Source: Steroidobacteraceae bacterium
GTDB lineage: Bacteria; Pseudomonadota; Gammaproteobacteria; Steroidobacterales; Steroidobacteraceae
DNA length: 13,414 nucleotides
Direction of reading: 5' to 3'
Assembly: GCA_025927665.1 (NCBI GenBank)
Contig: JAICKZ010000048.1
Location: 1-13,414 of the forward strand
Made by a program: the position numbers and the translations under genes. The notes beneath the pieces are model-generated. The model was not told the origin of the DNA and ran no database searches. It saw only the letters and a list, made by a program, of their open reading frames with translations. This document shows, piece after piece, positions 7,138 through 13,414 of this stretch. Numbering within the stretch: position 1 is the stretch's first letter; each line of letters starts with the position of its first letter.

Positions 7138-7443
7138 ATGCTTAAAGGTTATTGGATTGTGCATGTAGATGTCACCGACCTTGAACAATACAAGGCATAT
7201 ATGGCGGCGAACGCAGCGCCACTGAAGAAATATGGGGCACAATTTTTAGTACGCGGCGGAAAATATGAAACGGTGGAAGGCAAGAGCCGTTCACGTAACA
7301 CGGTGCTTGAATTTCCGAGTTATGAAGCTGCATTAGAGTGCTGGAAATCAGTTGAATATCAACATGCCATTGAATTGAGAAAGCCAGTATCCACAATGGA
7401 TTTGACCATTGTTGAAGGTTACGAGGGACCTCAACCAAGCTAA
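7138..7443 (+). CDS. DUF1330 family protein
   Basis: This 101-residue protein has the DUF1330 pattern: GYWIVHVDVTDLEQYKAYMAANAAPLKKYGAQFLVRGG, then RNTVLEFPSYEAALECWKSVEYQHAIELR. Members adopt a small ferredoxin-like dimeric alpha-beta fold, and no established biochemical role is known to me. It should be cytoplasmic. A GGAAG ribosome site ends 9 nt before the ATG. It begins 27 bp after dctA on the same strand with no clear terminator between them, so co-transcription is likely. It converges on rarD. Confidence 0.92.
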   Translation: MLKGYWIVHVDVTDLEQYKAYMAANAAPLKKYGAQFLVRGGKYETVEGKSRSRNTVLEFPSYEAALECWKSVEYQHAIELRKPVSTMDLTIVEGYEGPQPS

Positions 7444-7494
7444 GTTCATCACAAATTGCCGTGAAGCTTAATGACTCAATAATAGTTGCTTAGG

Positions 7495-8400
7495 TTAAGA
7501 GAAATGACTTTTACGCCAGCCGTCGGCCGCATAGATAATTAAAGCCAACCAGATGAACACAAAGCATAGCAGGCGACTGGGCGACAAGATTTCATGAAAT
7601 AAATATAAGCCAAAAAGAAACTGCATAGTAGGTGCGATATATTGCAACATGCCAACGGTCGCATAGTTAATGCGCTGTGCACCATAAGAAAAAAAGACCG
7701 AGGGCACTGATGTCAATGGTCCGAACAGCAGCAACATGAATGATTCGATAGCATTATGATGCAGCACGTTTGAAAAATGCATTTCATTATAAATTAGAAA
7801 GGGGAATGCCAGCGGTAACATGAATAGTGTTTCCACTGCCGACCCCGGCAGTGCTTCTACTTTGGCAGTCTTGCGAATCAATCCATAAACGCTGAAAGTC
7901 ATCGCCAATGCCAATGATATCCATGGAAACTCTCCGCTACTGAAAGTTAGCCAAGTAACGCTCGCTGTCGCGATTGAAATAGATAACCATTGCAAAAAAT
8001 TCAAGCGCTCTGACAATATCAAGACACCGAGTAGTACATTCATCAAAGGATTAATGAAGTAACCTAAACTACTGGATACGACCTGATGATTTGCAATGGC
8101 CCAGATATACACGGTCCAATTGATAATCAATAACGCAGCAGTGGTCAGTAATCGCAAAGCAACTGGGCGAGAAAGAATTGCATCGTACGCTTTGTGCAAT
8201 TCTTTGCGTGAAAACAACCATATGAAACCCACGCCACAGCCTAGTACGGCACGCCACGCAGCGACTTGCAATGCATCCACTGCATGTAAAGGTTTAAGAA
8301 ATAGTGGCCACAAACCCCACGCAAAGAATGCGCAGGCAACCGCAATGCCGCCACGAGCAGCAGAATTGTTAACGTCAGATATAGGAGTAGGCGATGTCAT
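7495..8400 (-). CDS. rarD: RarD protein, EamA/DMT-superfamily transporter
   Basis: This 301-residue inner-membrane protein has about ten hydrophobic segments and two EamA repeats (about 17-150 and 155-295). RarD hallmarks are FFAWGLWPLFLKPL (25-38) and NWTVYIWAIANHQVVSSSLGYFINPLMNVLLGVLILSERL (94-132). The second repeat has YATVGMLQYIAPTMQFLFGLYLFHE. RarD is named from chloramphenicol-sensitivity phenotypes, but its transported substrate is not established. The ATG at 8400 has no strong ribosome site upstream. The upstream 212-bp gap is shared with the divergent NUDIX gene and is AT-rich near rarD. Confidence 0.93.
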   Translation of the reverse strand: MTSPTPISDVNNSAARGGIAVACAFFAWGLWPLFLKPLHAVDALQVAAWRAVLGCGVGFIWLFSRKELHKAYDAILSRPVALRLLTTAALLIINWTVYIWAIANHQVVSSSLGYFINPLMNVLLGVLILSERLNFLQWLSISIATASVTWLTFSSGEFPWISLALAMTFSVYGLIRKTAKVEALPGSAVETLFMLPLAFPFLIYNEMHFSNVLHHNAIESFMLLLFGPLTSVPSVFFSYGAQRINYATVGMLQYIAPTMQFLFGLYLFHEILSPSRLLCFVFIWLALIIYAADGWRKSHFS

Positions 8401-8513
8401 AAATATTTCAGTGCATAATATTTAAATATACTATGTATTCGCTGATCGAACGTTAGAAATGTAAATTTCAATCCACAATTGTTGTCTTGTAATCAGTCCA
8501 TCTAGTTAGATGA

Positions 8514-8545
8514 GCGCCTTGGAATTGACCAGCACCTTGGATTGA
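8514..8545. repeat. Near-direct repeat pair upstream of the NUDIX gene
   Basis: GCGCCTTGGAATTGA (8514-8528) and GCACCTTGGATTGA (8532-8545) repeat with an 18-bp period, one substitution and one base deletion. An inverted partial copy, TTCAATCC, lies at 8467-8474. They sit 68-99 bp before the NUDIX start and could be regulator half-sites or a chance duplication. Confidence 0.35.
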
Positions 8546-8612
8546 ATATTAGTTACTGTCACTGGATATTTATCATCAGATTTTATTTGGACGAACCTGA
8601 CTTGGATGAATC

Positions 8613-9227
8613 ATGACCACTTTACTTGAGCACGCACGTCGGCTGCTGGCATTGGGACATACCGGACTGCATTACACGCAAAGTGATTACGAGCGTGAGC
8701 GTTATGAAGAGATCGTGAGCATCGCCATGCAAATACTAAACGACAATTCCAATTACTCAACAGATCAGTTACGCGCTGCCTGGCAACTCGAAGAAGGCTA
8801 TGTCACGCCTAAGTTGGATGTGCGCGGTGCAATGTTTCGCGACGATACGGTACTGTTGGTACGTGAACGCAGCGATGGCAAATGGACCGTTCCTGGTGGC
8901 TTCGCCGATATCAATGAGTGGCCCTCATTGTCAATTACAAAAGAGATCGAACAAGAATCAGGTTTTACGTCGCGAGCATTGAAGTTAGCAGCAGTGCATG
9001 ATCGGAGTAAACACAACTATCCGGACTTCATGTTTCATATTTGGAAGTTATTGTTTGTTTGCGAAATAACGGGTGGTGAAGCAAGGATCAGCAATGAAAC
9101 CGATGCCGTCGAGTATTTCAAACTAAGTCAGCTGCCACCGTTATCAACAGGACGCATTACTGCCGAACAGATTCAACTTCTTTACCGGCACTTTCTTGAT
9201 CGTTCACTGCCAACTGAATTTGATTAA
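8613..9227 (+). CDS. NUDIX hydrolase with YjhB-type N-terminal domain
   Basis: This is a 204-residue protein. Residues 1-60 match the short helical domain found before some bacterial NUDIX domains (YjhB-like: LLALGHTGLHYTQSDYERERYEEI). The catalytic domain starts near VRGAMF (70). NUDIX enzymes hydrolyse nucleoside diphosphates linked to another group; the substrate here is unknown. The NUDIX box runs from G96 to F118 and differs from the GX5EX7REUXEEXGU consensus in two places: K110 replaces R, and Q114 replaces the first glutamate of the EE pair. E102, E111 and E115 are kept, so activity is plausible but may be altered. Only a weak ribosome site precedes ATG 8613. It converges on the 61-residue HTH-like gene with 8 bp between stop codons. 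Confidence 0.92.
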   Translation: MTTLLEHARRLLALGHTGLHYTQSDYERERYEEIVSIAMQILNDNSNYSTDQLRAAWQLEEGYVTPKLDVRGAMFRDDTVLLVRERSDGKWTVPGGFADINEWPSLSITKEIEQESGFTSRALKLAAVHDRSKHNYPDFMFHIWKLLFVCEITGGEARISNETDAVEYFKLSQLPPLSTGRITAEQIQLLYRHFLDRSLPTEFD

Positions 9228-9235
9228 TACTTTGA

Positions 9236-9421
9236 TTAAATGGCTGGCATCATCCGCCAACGAGCCATGCGTCGTTTATGCATGGCATCGAGTATCCGCT
9301 CTACTCGTTGTGGAGTGAGCAATAACATCATCGCTACCTCCGGTACTCGCAACTGTTGTTGTTGAGATAACTTCCAAACTGTTTGAACCATGAGTGAAGG
9401 CAAACGATGACTGTGGGACAT
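9236..9421 (-). CDS. Small HTH-like protein, 61 residues, unrecognised
   Basis: I do not recognise this gene. Reading from ATG 9421 gives a basic protein: MSHSHRLPSLMVQTVWKLSQ, then QQQLRVPEVAMMLLLTPQRV and ERILDAMHKRRMARWRMMPA. The LRVPEVAMMLLLTPQRVERIL segment (24-44) has the spacing of a helix-turn-helix, with helix, short turn and recognition helix, as in sigma-factor region 4 or small DNA-binding domains. The start is chosen because GGAG lies 6 nt upstream; an upstream in-frame ATG at 9445 lacks such a site. The compact convergent packing against the NUDIX gene also favours a real gene. It could be a small regulator, but evidence is limited to the ribosome site, the context and residue pattern. 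Confidence 0.5.
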   Translation of the reverse strand: MSHSHRLPSLMVQTVWKLSQQQQLRVPEVAMMLLLTPQRVERILDAMHKRRMARWRMMPAI

Positions 9422-9565
9422 GATGTTCTCCGGCATGGCGTGCAAAACTTGTGGTTAGCTTGCCAATATGTCGGCCGAGAATCTCTTGGCACAAAGCTCA
9501 ATAAGATAAATTCCAATACTGCATCACGGCTGATTTTGAGCGGTCAATCACAAATGAAATGACTT

Positions 9566-9679
9566 AGGCAATCGACTACTAAGGAACTCTTTGCTTGTTA
9601 TAAGGGTCGATAAGTTACAGCCTGTACATCACCTAAGTGATGTTGCGAATTCGTAGTAATAACTAGTAGTCAATTGCCT
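9566..9679. repeat. 114-bp unit bounded by 16-bp inverted repeats, upstream of the TonB gene
   Basis: AGGCAATCGACTACTA (9566-9581) and TAGTAGTCAATTGCCT (9664-9679) are complementary at 15 of 16 positions and enclose 82 bp. A second perfect dyad (9626-9643) lies inside. The right arm ends 14 nt before the GAGGAG ribosome site of the TonB gene. It could be a structured leader RNA, paired protein-binding sites or a tiny non-autonomous element; no clear target-site duplication is visible at its ends. Confidence 0.5.
9626..9643. promoter_or_regulatory. Operator-like 18-bp dyad
   Basis: ACATCAC-CTAA-GTGATGT is a perfect inverted repeat (7-bp arms, 4-bp centre) about 63 bp before the TonB gene start. 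Its size fits a dimeric regulator site; it could equally be a short RNA hairpin inside the larger inverted-repeat unit. Confidence 0.4.
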
Positions 9680-9705
9680 CGTATTGATGTCAGAGGAGTA
9701 TTGCT

Positions 9706-10347
9706 ATGTCACTTACCTATTCGTTAAATCCGTCCGGCCAGCCATCTGGTCAGTCCTCCAATCAACAATTATCGCGTGTTGCGATCATTACCTTCATTGT
9801 GATGTTGCATGTAGGCGCGTTTATCGCTTTCAACAACGGTATTGGTCATTTCTTTAAAACCCAAGTACCGAACGACATGACGATTGTGGATGTCCCCACC
9901 GATCCACCCACACCAACACCTCTTCCTATTCCTGATATTCCCAAATCGATTCCAGAACAGACGCTCGCACCACCCATCGTTGATCCAACAACCGTTGTGA
10001 TTGACTCGCCACCTATCGTAAGCGACTCGCCTCCCGCGCAAGCCACAGATGCAAATCCCGTAACCGATGCTATTCCGACAGTTTCGAAATTAACGGTCAC
10101 ATCGCGAATCGAGCCAGTGTATCCGGCCAGTGCTCAAGCCGCAGGTAAACAAGGCGTCGTGCTACTCGATGCGCAAGTCGATCCGAACGGCAATGTGGTG
10201 GCTGTCAATATTTTACGAAGCAGTGGCTTCAGCGAGCTCGATGCTGCTGCCGTACAAGCAGTTAAACGCTGGCATTTTGCATCTGTCAGTACAGGTGCGC
10301 ATGTACGTGTGCCAATCCGATTTCAATTGAATGTGCAAAAGCACTAA
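9706..10347 (+). CDS. TonB-family energy transducer protein
   Basis: This 213-residue protein has TonB architecture. There is a short cytoplasmic N-terminus, one membrane segment (about 24-46, with a conserved-type histidine H35 in MLHVGAF), and a proline-rich periplasmic spacer (about 60-115) with PTDPPTPTPLPIPDIP-type runs. A TonB C-terminal domain follows (about 128-210), with EPVYPASAQAAGKQGVV, VDPNGNVVAVNILRSSG and LDAAAVQAVKRWHF. TonB couples the inner-membrane proton gradient, through ExbB-ExbD, to outer-membrane receptors. No exbB, exbD or receptor gene is next to it, so its partners lie elsewhere. A strong GAGGAG ribosome site (9693-9698) supports the ATG at 9706. A long hairpin follows, so it looks monocistronic. 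Confidence 0.93.
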   Translation: MSLTYSLNPSGQPSGQSSNQQLSRVAIITFIVMLHVGAFIAFNNGIGHFFKTQVPNDMTIVDVPTDPPTPTPLPIPDIPKSIPEQTLAPPIVDPTTVVIDSPPIVSDSPPAQATDANPVTDAIPTVSKLTVTSRIEPVYPASAQAAGKQGVVLLDAQVDPNGNVVAVNILRSSGFSELDAAAVQAVKRWHFASVSTGAHVRVPIRFQLNVQKH

Positions 10348-10370
10348 ATTAATTTGCATTGCATGATGAT

Positions 10371-10400
10371 GATAAAGGGCGAGACATCTCGCCCTTTATC
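10371..10400. terminator. 30-bp perfect hairpin after the TonB gene
   Basis: The arms GATAAAGGGCGAGA and TCTCGCCCTTTATC are perfectly complementary with only CA between them, starting 24 bp after the TonB stop codon. The GC-rich core and position fit a transcription terminator. A proper U-run is lacking (TTTGGG follows), so termination may be partial or the hairpin may protect the 3' end. Confidence 0.65.
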
Positions 10401-10656
10401 TTTGGGCAAAGCATCGCCATATCACAATAAAAACAGCTTAATTGTAGGTCTAGCAGAGATTATCGATAAGCACTTGTCTGAACGCAGAATATACTTGATT
10501 GATGCATTGAATCGCGATTGTCACTAGTGTATTCACTGCTGGAAAAAAGGCATACAATCTTGAGCACAGCGGTCGCGCTGCCGCATAACTAACGATATCA
10601 GACGCGGATTCAGAATAATTTTCACTAACATCTTTTAAAGAAATGAGGAGGCAAGC
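10401..10656 (+). promoter_or_regulatory. Noncoding leader/promoter region of the lipase-ompW operon
   Basis: This gap between the hairpin and the lipase gene holds no convincing gene. A TACAAT hexamer (10553-10558) is a good -10 candidate, though the sequence 15-17 bp upstream (TATTCACT) is a poor -35, which would suit an activator-dependent promoter. It would give a leader of about 90 nt ending in the strong GAGGAGG ribosome site just before 10657. I see no riboswitch I can name. Confidence 0.35.
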
Positions 10657-12285
10657 ATGAGCAACTTTTATCGCCATATTAGCCTGGCGTTAATCGCTAT
10701 GCTGTTGGGGGCATGTAGTAGTTCGAGTACCACCACATCCACAGCAAATACATCCACCACTCAAGGGACGGCAGAATACGATCCGCCTTTACGCGTGGCT
10801 TCCGCGAATGCAACTGATTTTGCTGCGCTTCTAAATCAATCACCTGCAGGCGGGCAGTTGCTTGATTTAATGAAAGCGGGCCTTCAAACACAGACTCCTA
10901 TCAAGTGTGGAGTCGATATTTACTATCTGACTTTCTGGACAGTAGGTGGTGCCGGTGAAAAGACTAAATCTTCTGGCGCCCTGATGGTGCCGTCCGGTGG
11001 CACTGGGTGCAGCGGTCCACGGCCTGTGGTGTTGTATGCACATGGCACATTATTCAACAAGGCCACCAATCTTGCCGATATCAACAATCCTGACAACCAG
11101 ACAGGCGCACTCATCGCCACGATGTATGCATCGCAAGGTTATATCGTGGTCGCGCCGAATTATGCGGGTTACGATATTTCAACCCTTGGCTATCACCCGT
11201 ATTTAAATGCTGCCCAAGAATCCGCTGAAATGATCGATGCACTTACAGCAGCTCGTGCAGTGCTACCTCATACTTATTCTTCCGCAACCTCCGATAACGG
11301 TCAGTTATTCCTGGCAGGATATTCGGAAGGCGGTTATGTAGCCATGGCAACTGAGCAAGTATTAGAAGCCAGTGGTAAAAAGGTAACTGCATCTGCACCC
11401 ATGTCGGGACCGTACGCACTCGAGGCTTTTGGAGATGCCATATTCTTCGGCCAAGTTAATATTGGTTCCACTCTATTTACTCCGTTATTAACCACTAGCT
11501 ATCAAAAAGCTTACGGCGATATTTACAGTTCAGTGAGCGACGTTTATTCACCGACTTATGCGGCAGGTATCGAAACTTTATTGCCCAATGCACATGCATC
11601 AAACGAAGATGCGGCGATCAGTGATTTGTTTACCACCGGCAAATTGCCACAAACAGCGTTGTTCAATAGCACAACGCCAGTGACCGGCAATACCACGTTG
11701 GACACACAATTAGCTGTGCCCAGCAATCCGATGGATCCGCGTACACCGATATTTGCGGCTGGATTTGGAACCTCTTATCTTGTGAATAATTCTTTCCGTC
11801 TAGCTTATGCACTGGATGCAGCTGCTAATCCGGATGGTGCATTGCCCACTCCACCACCTGGCGCGCCACTTGCGGCCGCCGTGCCAACCAATACCATGCG
11901 CAAGGCGTTGTACATGAATGATATGCGTCATATCTATGGCGCCACTCTTCCTGCCGCGCCAAACTTGTTATGCGGTGGCGAGAATGACCCTACTGTATTT
12001 TTCTTGAACACCATGATCATGGTTAATTACTGGAGCATGGCACCACATGGACTGATTACACCATTGGATGTTGATCCAGCGAACGGCCCGTCGGGACCAT
12101 TTGCAGCGGTTCAAGGCGCATTCCAATTAACCGCGCAAGATAACCTGAACAAGTTAGTACAAAGTGGCCTGACTCTGCAGCAGGCGCAGCAGACACTAAT
12201 ACAAAGTTATCACGGTGCGGTGGCACCTTTCTGTACGCTTGCTTCACTCTTTTTCTTCAATCAAGCTCTCAGTCAAATGCCATAA
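10657..12285 (+). CDS. Lipase-like alpha/beta hydrolase lipoprotein
   Basis: This 542-residue exported protein carries a lipoprotein signal (hydrophobic 8-17, lipobox LGAC with the lipidated cysteine C20). The next residue is serine, so outer-membrane sorting is expected. A serine/threonine-rich linker (21-38) follows. The alpha/beta-hydrolase parts are AHGT near 128-131 (oxyanion region), the nucleophile elbow GYSEGGY (S223), and by order probable D444 (CGGENDPTVFF) and H519 (SYHGAVAPFC). Four mature cysteines besides C20 (84, 118, 439, 526) could form two disulfides. The layout resembles secreted lipases and esterases with a large insert between S223 and the acid. The likely role is ester or lipid hydrolysis at the cell surface or periplasm; the substrate is unknown. 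The GAGGAGG ribosome site is near-perfect. The OmpW-family gene follows after 12 bp. Confidence 0.88.
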   Translation: MSNFYRHISLALIAMLLGACSSSSTTTSTANTSTTQGTAEYDPPLRVASANATDFAALLNQSPAGGQLLDLMKAGLQTQTPIKCGVDIYYLTFWTVGGAGEKTKSSGALMVPSGGTGCSGPRPVVLYAHGTLFNKATNLADINNPDNQTGALIATMYASQGYIVVAPNYAGYDISTLGYHPYLNAAQESAEMIDALTAARAVLPHTYSSATSDNGQLFLAGYSEGGYVAMATEQVLEASGKKVTASAPMSGPYALEAFGDAIFFGQVNIGSTLFTPLLTTSYQKAYGDIYSSVSDVYSPTYAAGIETLLPNAHASNEDAAISDLFTTGKLPQTALFNSTTPVTGNTTLDTQLAVPSNPMDPRTPIFAAGFGTSYLVNNSFRLAYALDAAANPDGALPTPPPGAPLAAAVPTNTMRKALYMNDMRHIYGATLPAAPNLLCGGENDPTVFFLNTMIMVNYWSMAPHGLITPLDVDPANGPSGPFAAVQGAFQLTAQDNLNKLVQSGLTLQQAQQTLIQSYHGAVAPFCTLASLFFFNQALSQMP

Positions 12286-12297
12286 GGAAACACAATC

Positions 12298-13011
12298 ATG
12301 ACTAAGATAAACAAATTGATTCGCGTGCTTGTGTTGTACTTCTCGACGTTGCTGGCTGTGTTGTATTGCAACTCACCTGCGTGGAGTCAAGAAGTACCTG
12401 TAAACAGCATACGTGTAGGTTTCTATGATGTTTTTTATCATGCCACGGCGACTGACCTCAGCGGTCCTTTCGTCCCTGCAGGTGTCAATCTGCAAGTGAA
12501 AGATGTAAAAACTATTTACGTTGCCTATGTTCGGCGTTTAACCCCAGATTGGGATTTTGAATTTGCGTTTGGTGTACCGCCAAAGACTGACACAGTAGGT
12601 AAAGGACCCGCTACATTGGGATCGGTTCCTTATGATGGGCAAGTGATTTCATCAGCGAAATGGTTCGCACCAACTGTACTTTTCAACTACAACTTGCTGG
12701 ATGAAACTCACAAATGGCGTCCATACATTGGTGTAGGCGTTAACTACACTACTTTTTATGATCGACGTTCAACACCAGCAGGTGATGCAGCCAGCGGTGG
12801 CGCAACCAAAATATCTTTAAGCAGATCAATAGGCCCTGCCGCTGATGTAGGTTTGAGTTACAAGCCATCAGCCAATTGGGGAATCTTTGCGTCTTATTCC
12901 GCCACGCGAGTCAATTCGCACTTGACTGCAAATACAGCCGGTATAATTCGCACTTCCACCATCAAATTTCGTCCACAAGCACTGGTTGTATCGGTGGGAT
13001 ATTCGTTCTGA
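12298..13011 (+). CDS. OmpW-family outer-membrane beta-barrel protein
   Basis: This 237-residue protein has a signal peptide (hydrophobic core about 8-23, probable cleavage AWS|QEV after residue 30) and ends in GYSF, the C-terminal phenylalanine expected of outer-membrane barrels. OmpW features include IRVGFYDV near the mature N-terminus, YVRRLTPDWDFEFAFGVP, and WRPYIGVGVNYTTFYD, nearly identical to the E. coli OmpW segment. OmpW forms a narrow eight-stranded barrel with a hydrophobic channel, linked to passage of small hydrophobic compounds; homologs (AlkL type) help alkane uptake. It is 12 bp after the lipase gene with its own AAGGA ribosome site, so one operon is likely. A strong terminator follows. 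Confidence 0.92.
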   Translation: MTKINKLIRVLVLYFSTLLAVLYCNSPAWSQEVPVNSIRVGFYDVFYHATATDLSGPFVPAGVNLQVKDVKTIYVAYVRRLTPDWDFEFAFGVPPKTDTVGKGPATLGSVPYDGQVISSAKWFAPTVLFNYNLLDETHKWRPYIGVGVNYTTFYDRRSTPAGDAASGGATKISLSRSIGPAADVGLSYKPSANWGIFASYSATRVNSHLTANTAGIIRTSTIKFRPQALVVSVGYSF

Positions 13012-13058
13012 TAATGAAATGAATCAACTCTGTCATTGATCAAACCTTTTGACTGACC

Positions 13059-13098
13059 AAGGGTAGAATGACGCAAGTCCTTCTACCCTTTTTTATTT
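13059..13098 (+). terminator. Rho-independent terminator of the lipase-ompW operon
   Basis: AAGGGTAGAA (13059-13068) pairs perfectly with TTCTACCCTT (13081-13090) across a 12-nt loop, followed by a T-rich run. It starts 47 bp after the ompW-family stop codon. The run of T residues continues to the next gene's start codon. Confidence 0.88.
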
Positions 13099-13111
13099 TT
13101 TTCTTTTTGTT

Positions 13112-13414
13112 ATGAACTACACACGCCACGACACATCTACCACAGTAACGCTGCAACCAACAGGTGTCGCTGACGCGAGCATCATTTGGCTTCATGGACT
13201 GGGTGCGGATGGCAATGACTTTGTGCCAATTGTTCCCGAATTACGATTGCCTGAAGCATTTAAGGTACGCTTTATTTTTCCACATGCATCACATCGCCCA
13301 ATTACCTGGAACAACGGCTATGTCATGCGTGCATGGTACGACATCAAGGCATTGGCTCTGAAAGCAGAAGAAGATGTCACCGGTATTCACGAATCGGAAC
13401 AAATCATTCGTCAA
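13112..13414 (+). CDS. Carboxylesterase/phospholipase family hydrolase (EstB-like, 3' end outside window)
   Basis: The ATG at 13112 opens 101 codons that run exactly to the window edge. IIWLHGLGADGNDFVPIVPEL (24-44) carries the HGLGADG oxyanion motif, and WNNGYVMRAWYDIKAL (66-81) matches the family's GGYxMxxWYDI segment. Together these identify a small cytoplasmic alpha/beta hydrolase of the EstB/acyl-protein-thioesterase group that hydrolyses short acyl esters. The catalytic Ser, Asp and His all lie beyond the window. No Shine-Dalgarno is present: the 22 bases before the ATG are almost all T, part of the preceding terminator. The promoter was not found. Confidence 0.9.
   Translation, partial: MNYTRHDTSTTVTLQPTGVADASIIWLHGLGADGNDFVPIVPELRLPEAFKVRFIFPHASHRPITWNNGYVMRAWYDIKALALKAEEDVTGIHESEQIIRQ

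Noticed and set aside
9264..9286. GCCATGC/GCATGGC inverted repeat near the end of the HTH-like gene
   Set aside because: Seven-bp arms inside coding sequence with no T-run; likely chance, or at most a weak convergent terminator.
9276..9494. 72-codon minus-strand frame overlapping the HTH-like gene
   Set aside because: The competing frame from 9421 has a GGAG ribosome site and a plausible helix-turn-helix; this one has neither.
10450..10677. 75-codon minus-strand reading frame before the lipase gene
   Set aside because: It starts inside the lipase coding region, has no ribosome site or recognisable motif, and covers the likely lipase promoter.
1..13414. CRISPR array, insertion sequence, toxin-antitoxin or defence island
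   Set aside because: No spaced direct repeats, transposase, toxin-antitoxin pair or defence nuclease was seen; the lone HD-domain protein has no effector or sensor partner.

Overview
This is an ordinary-looking stretch of bacterial chromosome, densely packed with genes on both strands at moderate GC. The gene families point to a Gram-negative proteobacterium, most likely a gammaproteobacterium. The evidence is an OmpW-type porin, a TonB, an outer-membrane-type lipoprotein, a close relative of E. coli DctA, a YdjA-like nitroreductase, RarD, and a PrlC/OpdA-type oligopeptidase divergent from a gamma-class carbonic anhydrase. I cannot name the species. No insertion sequence, integrase, phage gene or CRISPR array is visible.

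Layout. The left edge (1-520, minus) holds most of a TetR-family regulator, cut off at its C-terminus. It diverges from a small SET-domain protein methyltransferase (643-1176, plus); a perfect 17-bp palindrome lies between them. The SET gene converges on an HD-domain phosphohydrolase (minus), which lies downstream of the M3 oligopeptidase PrlC (minus). PrlC diverges from a two-gene plus-strand unit of gamma-carbonic anhydrase and nitroreductase. Next come a tRNA-Gly(CCC), the C4-dicarboxylate symporter DctA and a DUF1330 protein, all plus. RarD (minus) converges on DUF1330. A NUDIX hydrolase (plus) converges on a tiny 61-residue HTH-like protein (minus).

The right third is an envelope block, all on the plus strand. 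It holds a stand-alone TonB-family protein with an inverted-repeat-bounded leader, a 30-bp perfect hairpin, a lipase-like alpha/beta hydrolase lipoprotein, and an OmpW-family barrel 12 bp downstream of it. A clear rho-independent terminator follows, then the start of an EstB-type carboxylesterase that runs off the right edge.

How the genes fit together. Most are housekeeping or small-molecule metabolism genes that do not form one pathway. The clearest functional pairing is the lipoprotein esterase with the OmpW porin, which reads as one operon and could act together on hydrophobic esters at the outer membrane (inference). I found no convincing new multi-gene system. The items most worth a second look are the SET methyltransferase and its control region, the roughly 114-bp inverted-repeat unit before the TonB gene, the 61-residue HTH-like gene, and the lipase-OmpW pair.
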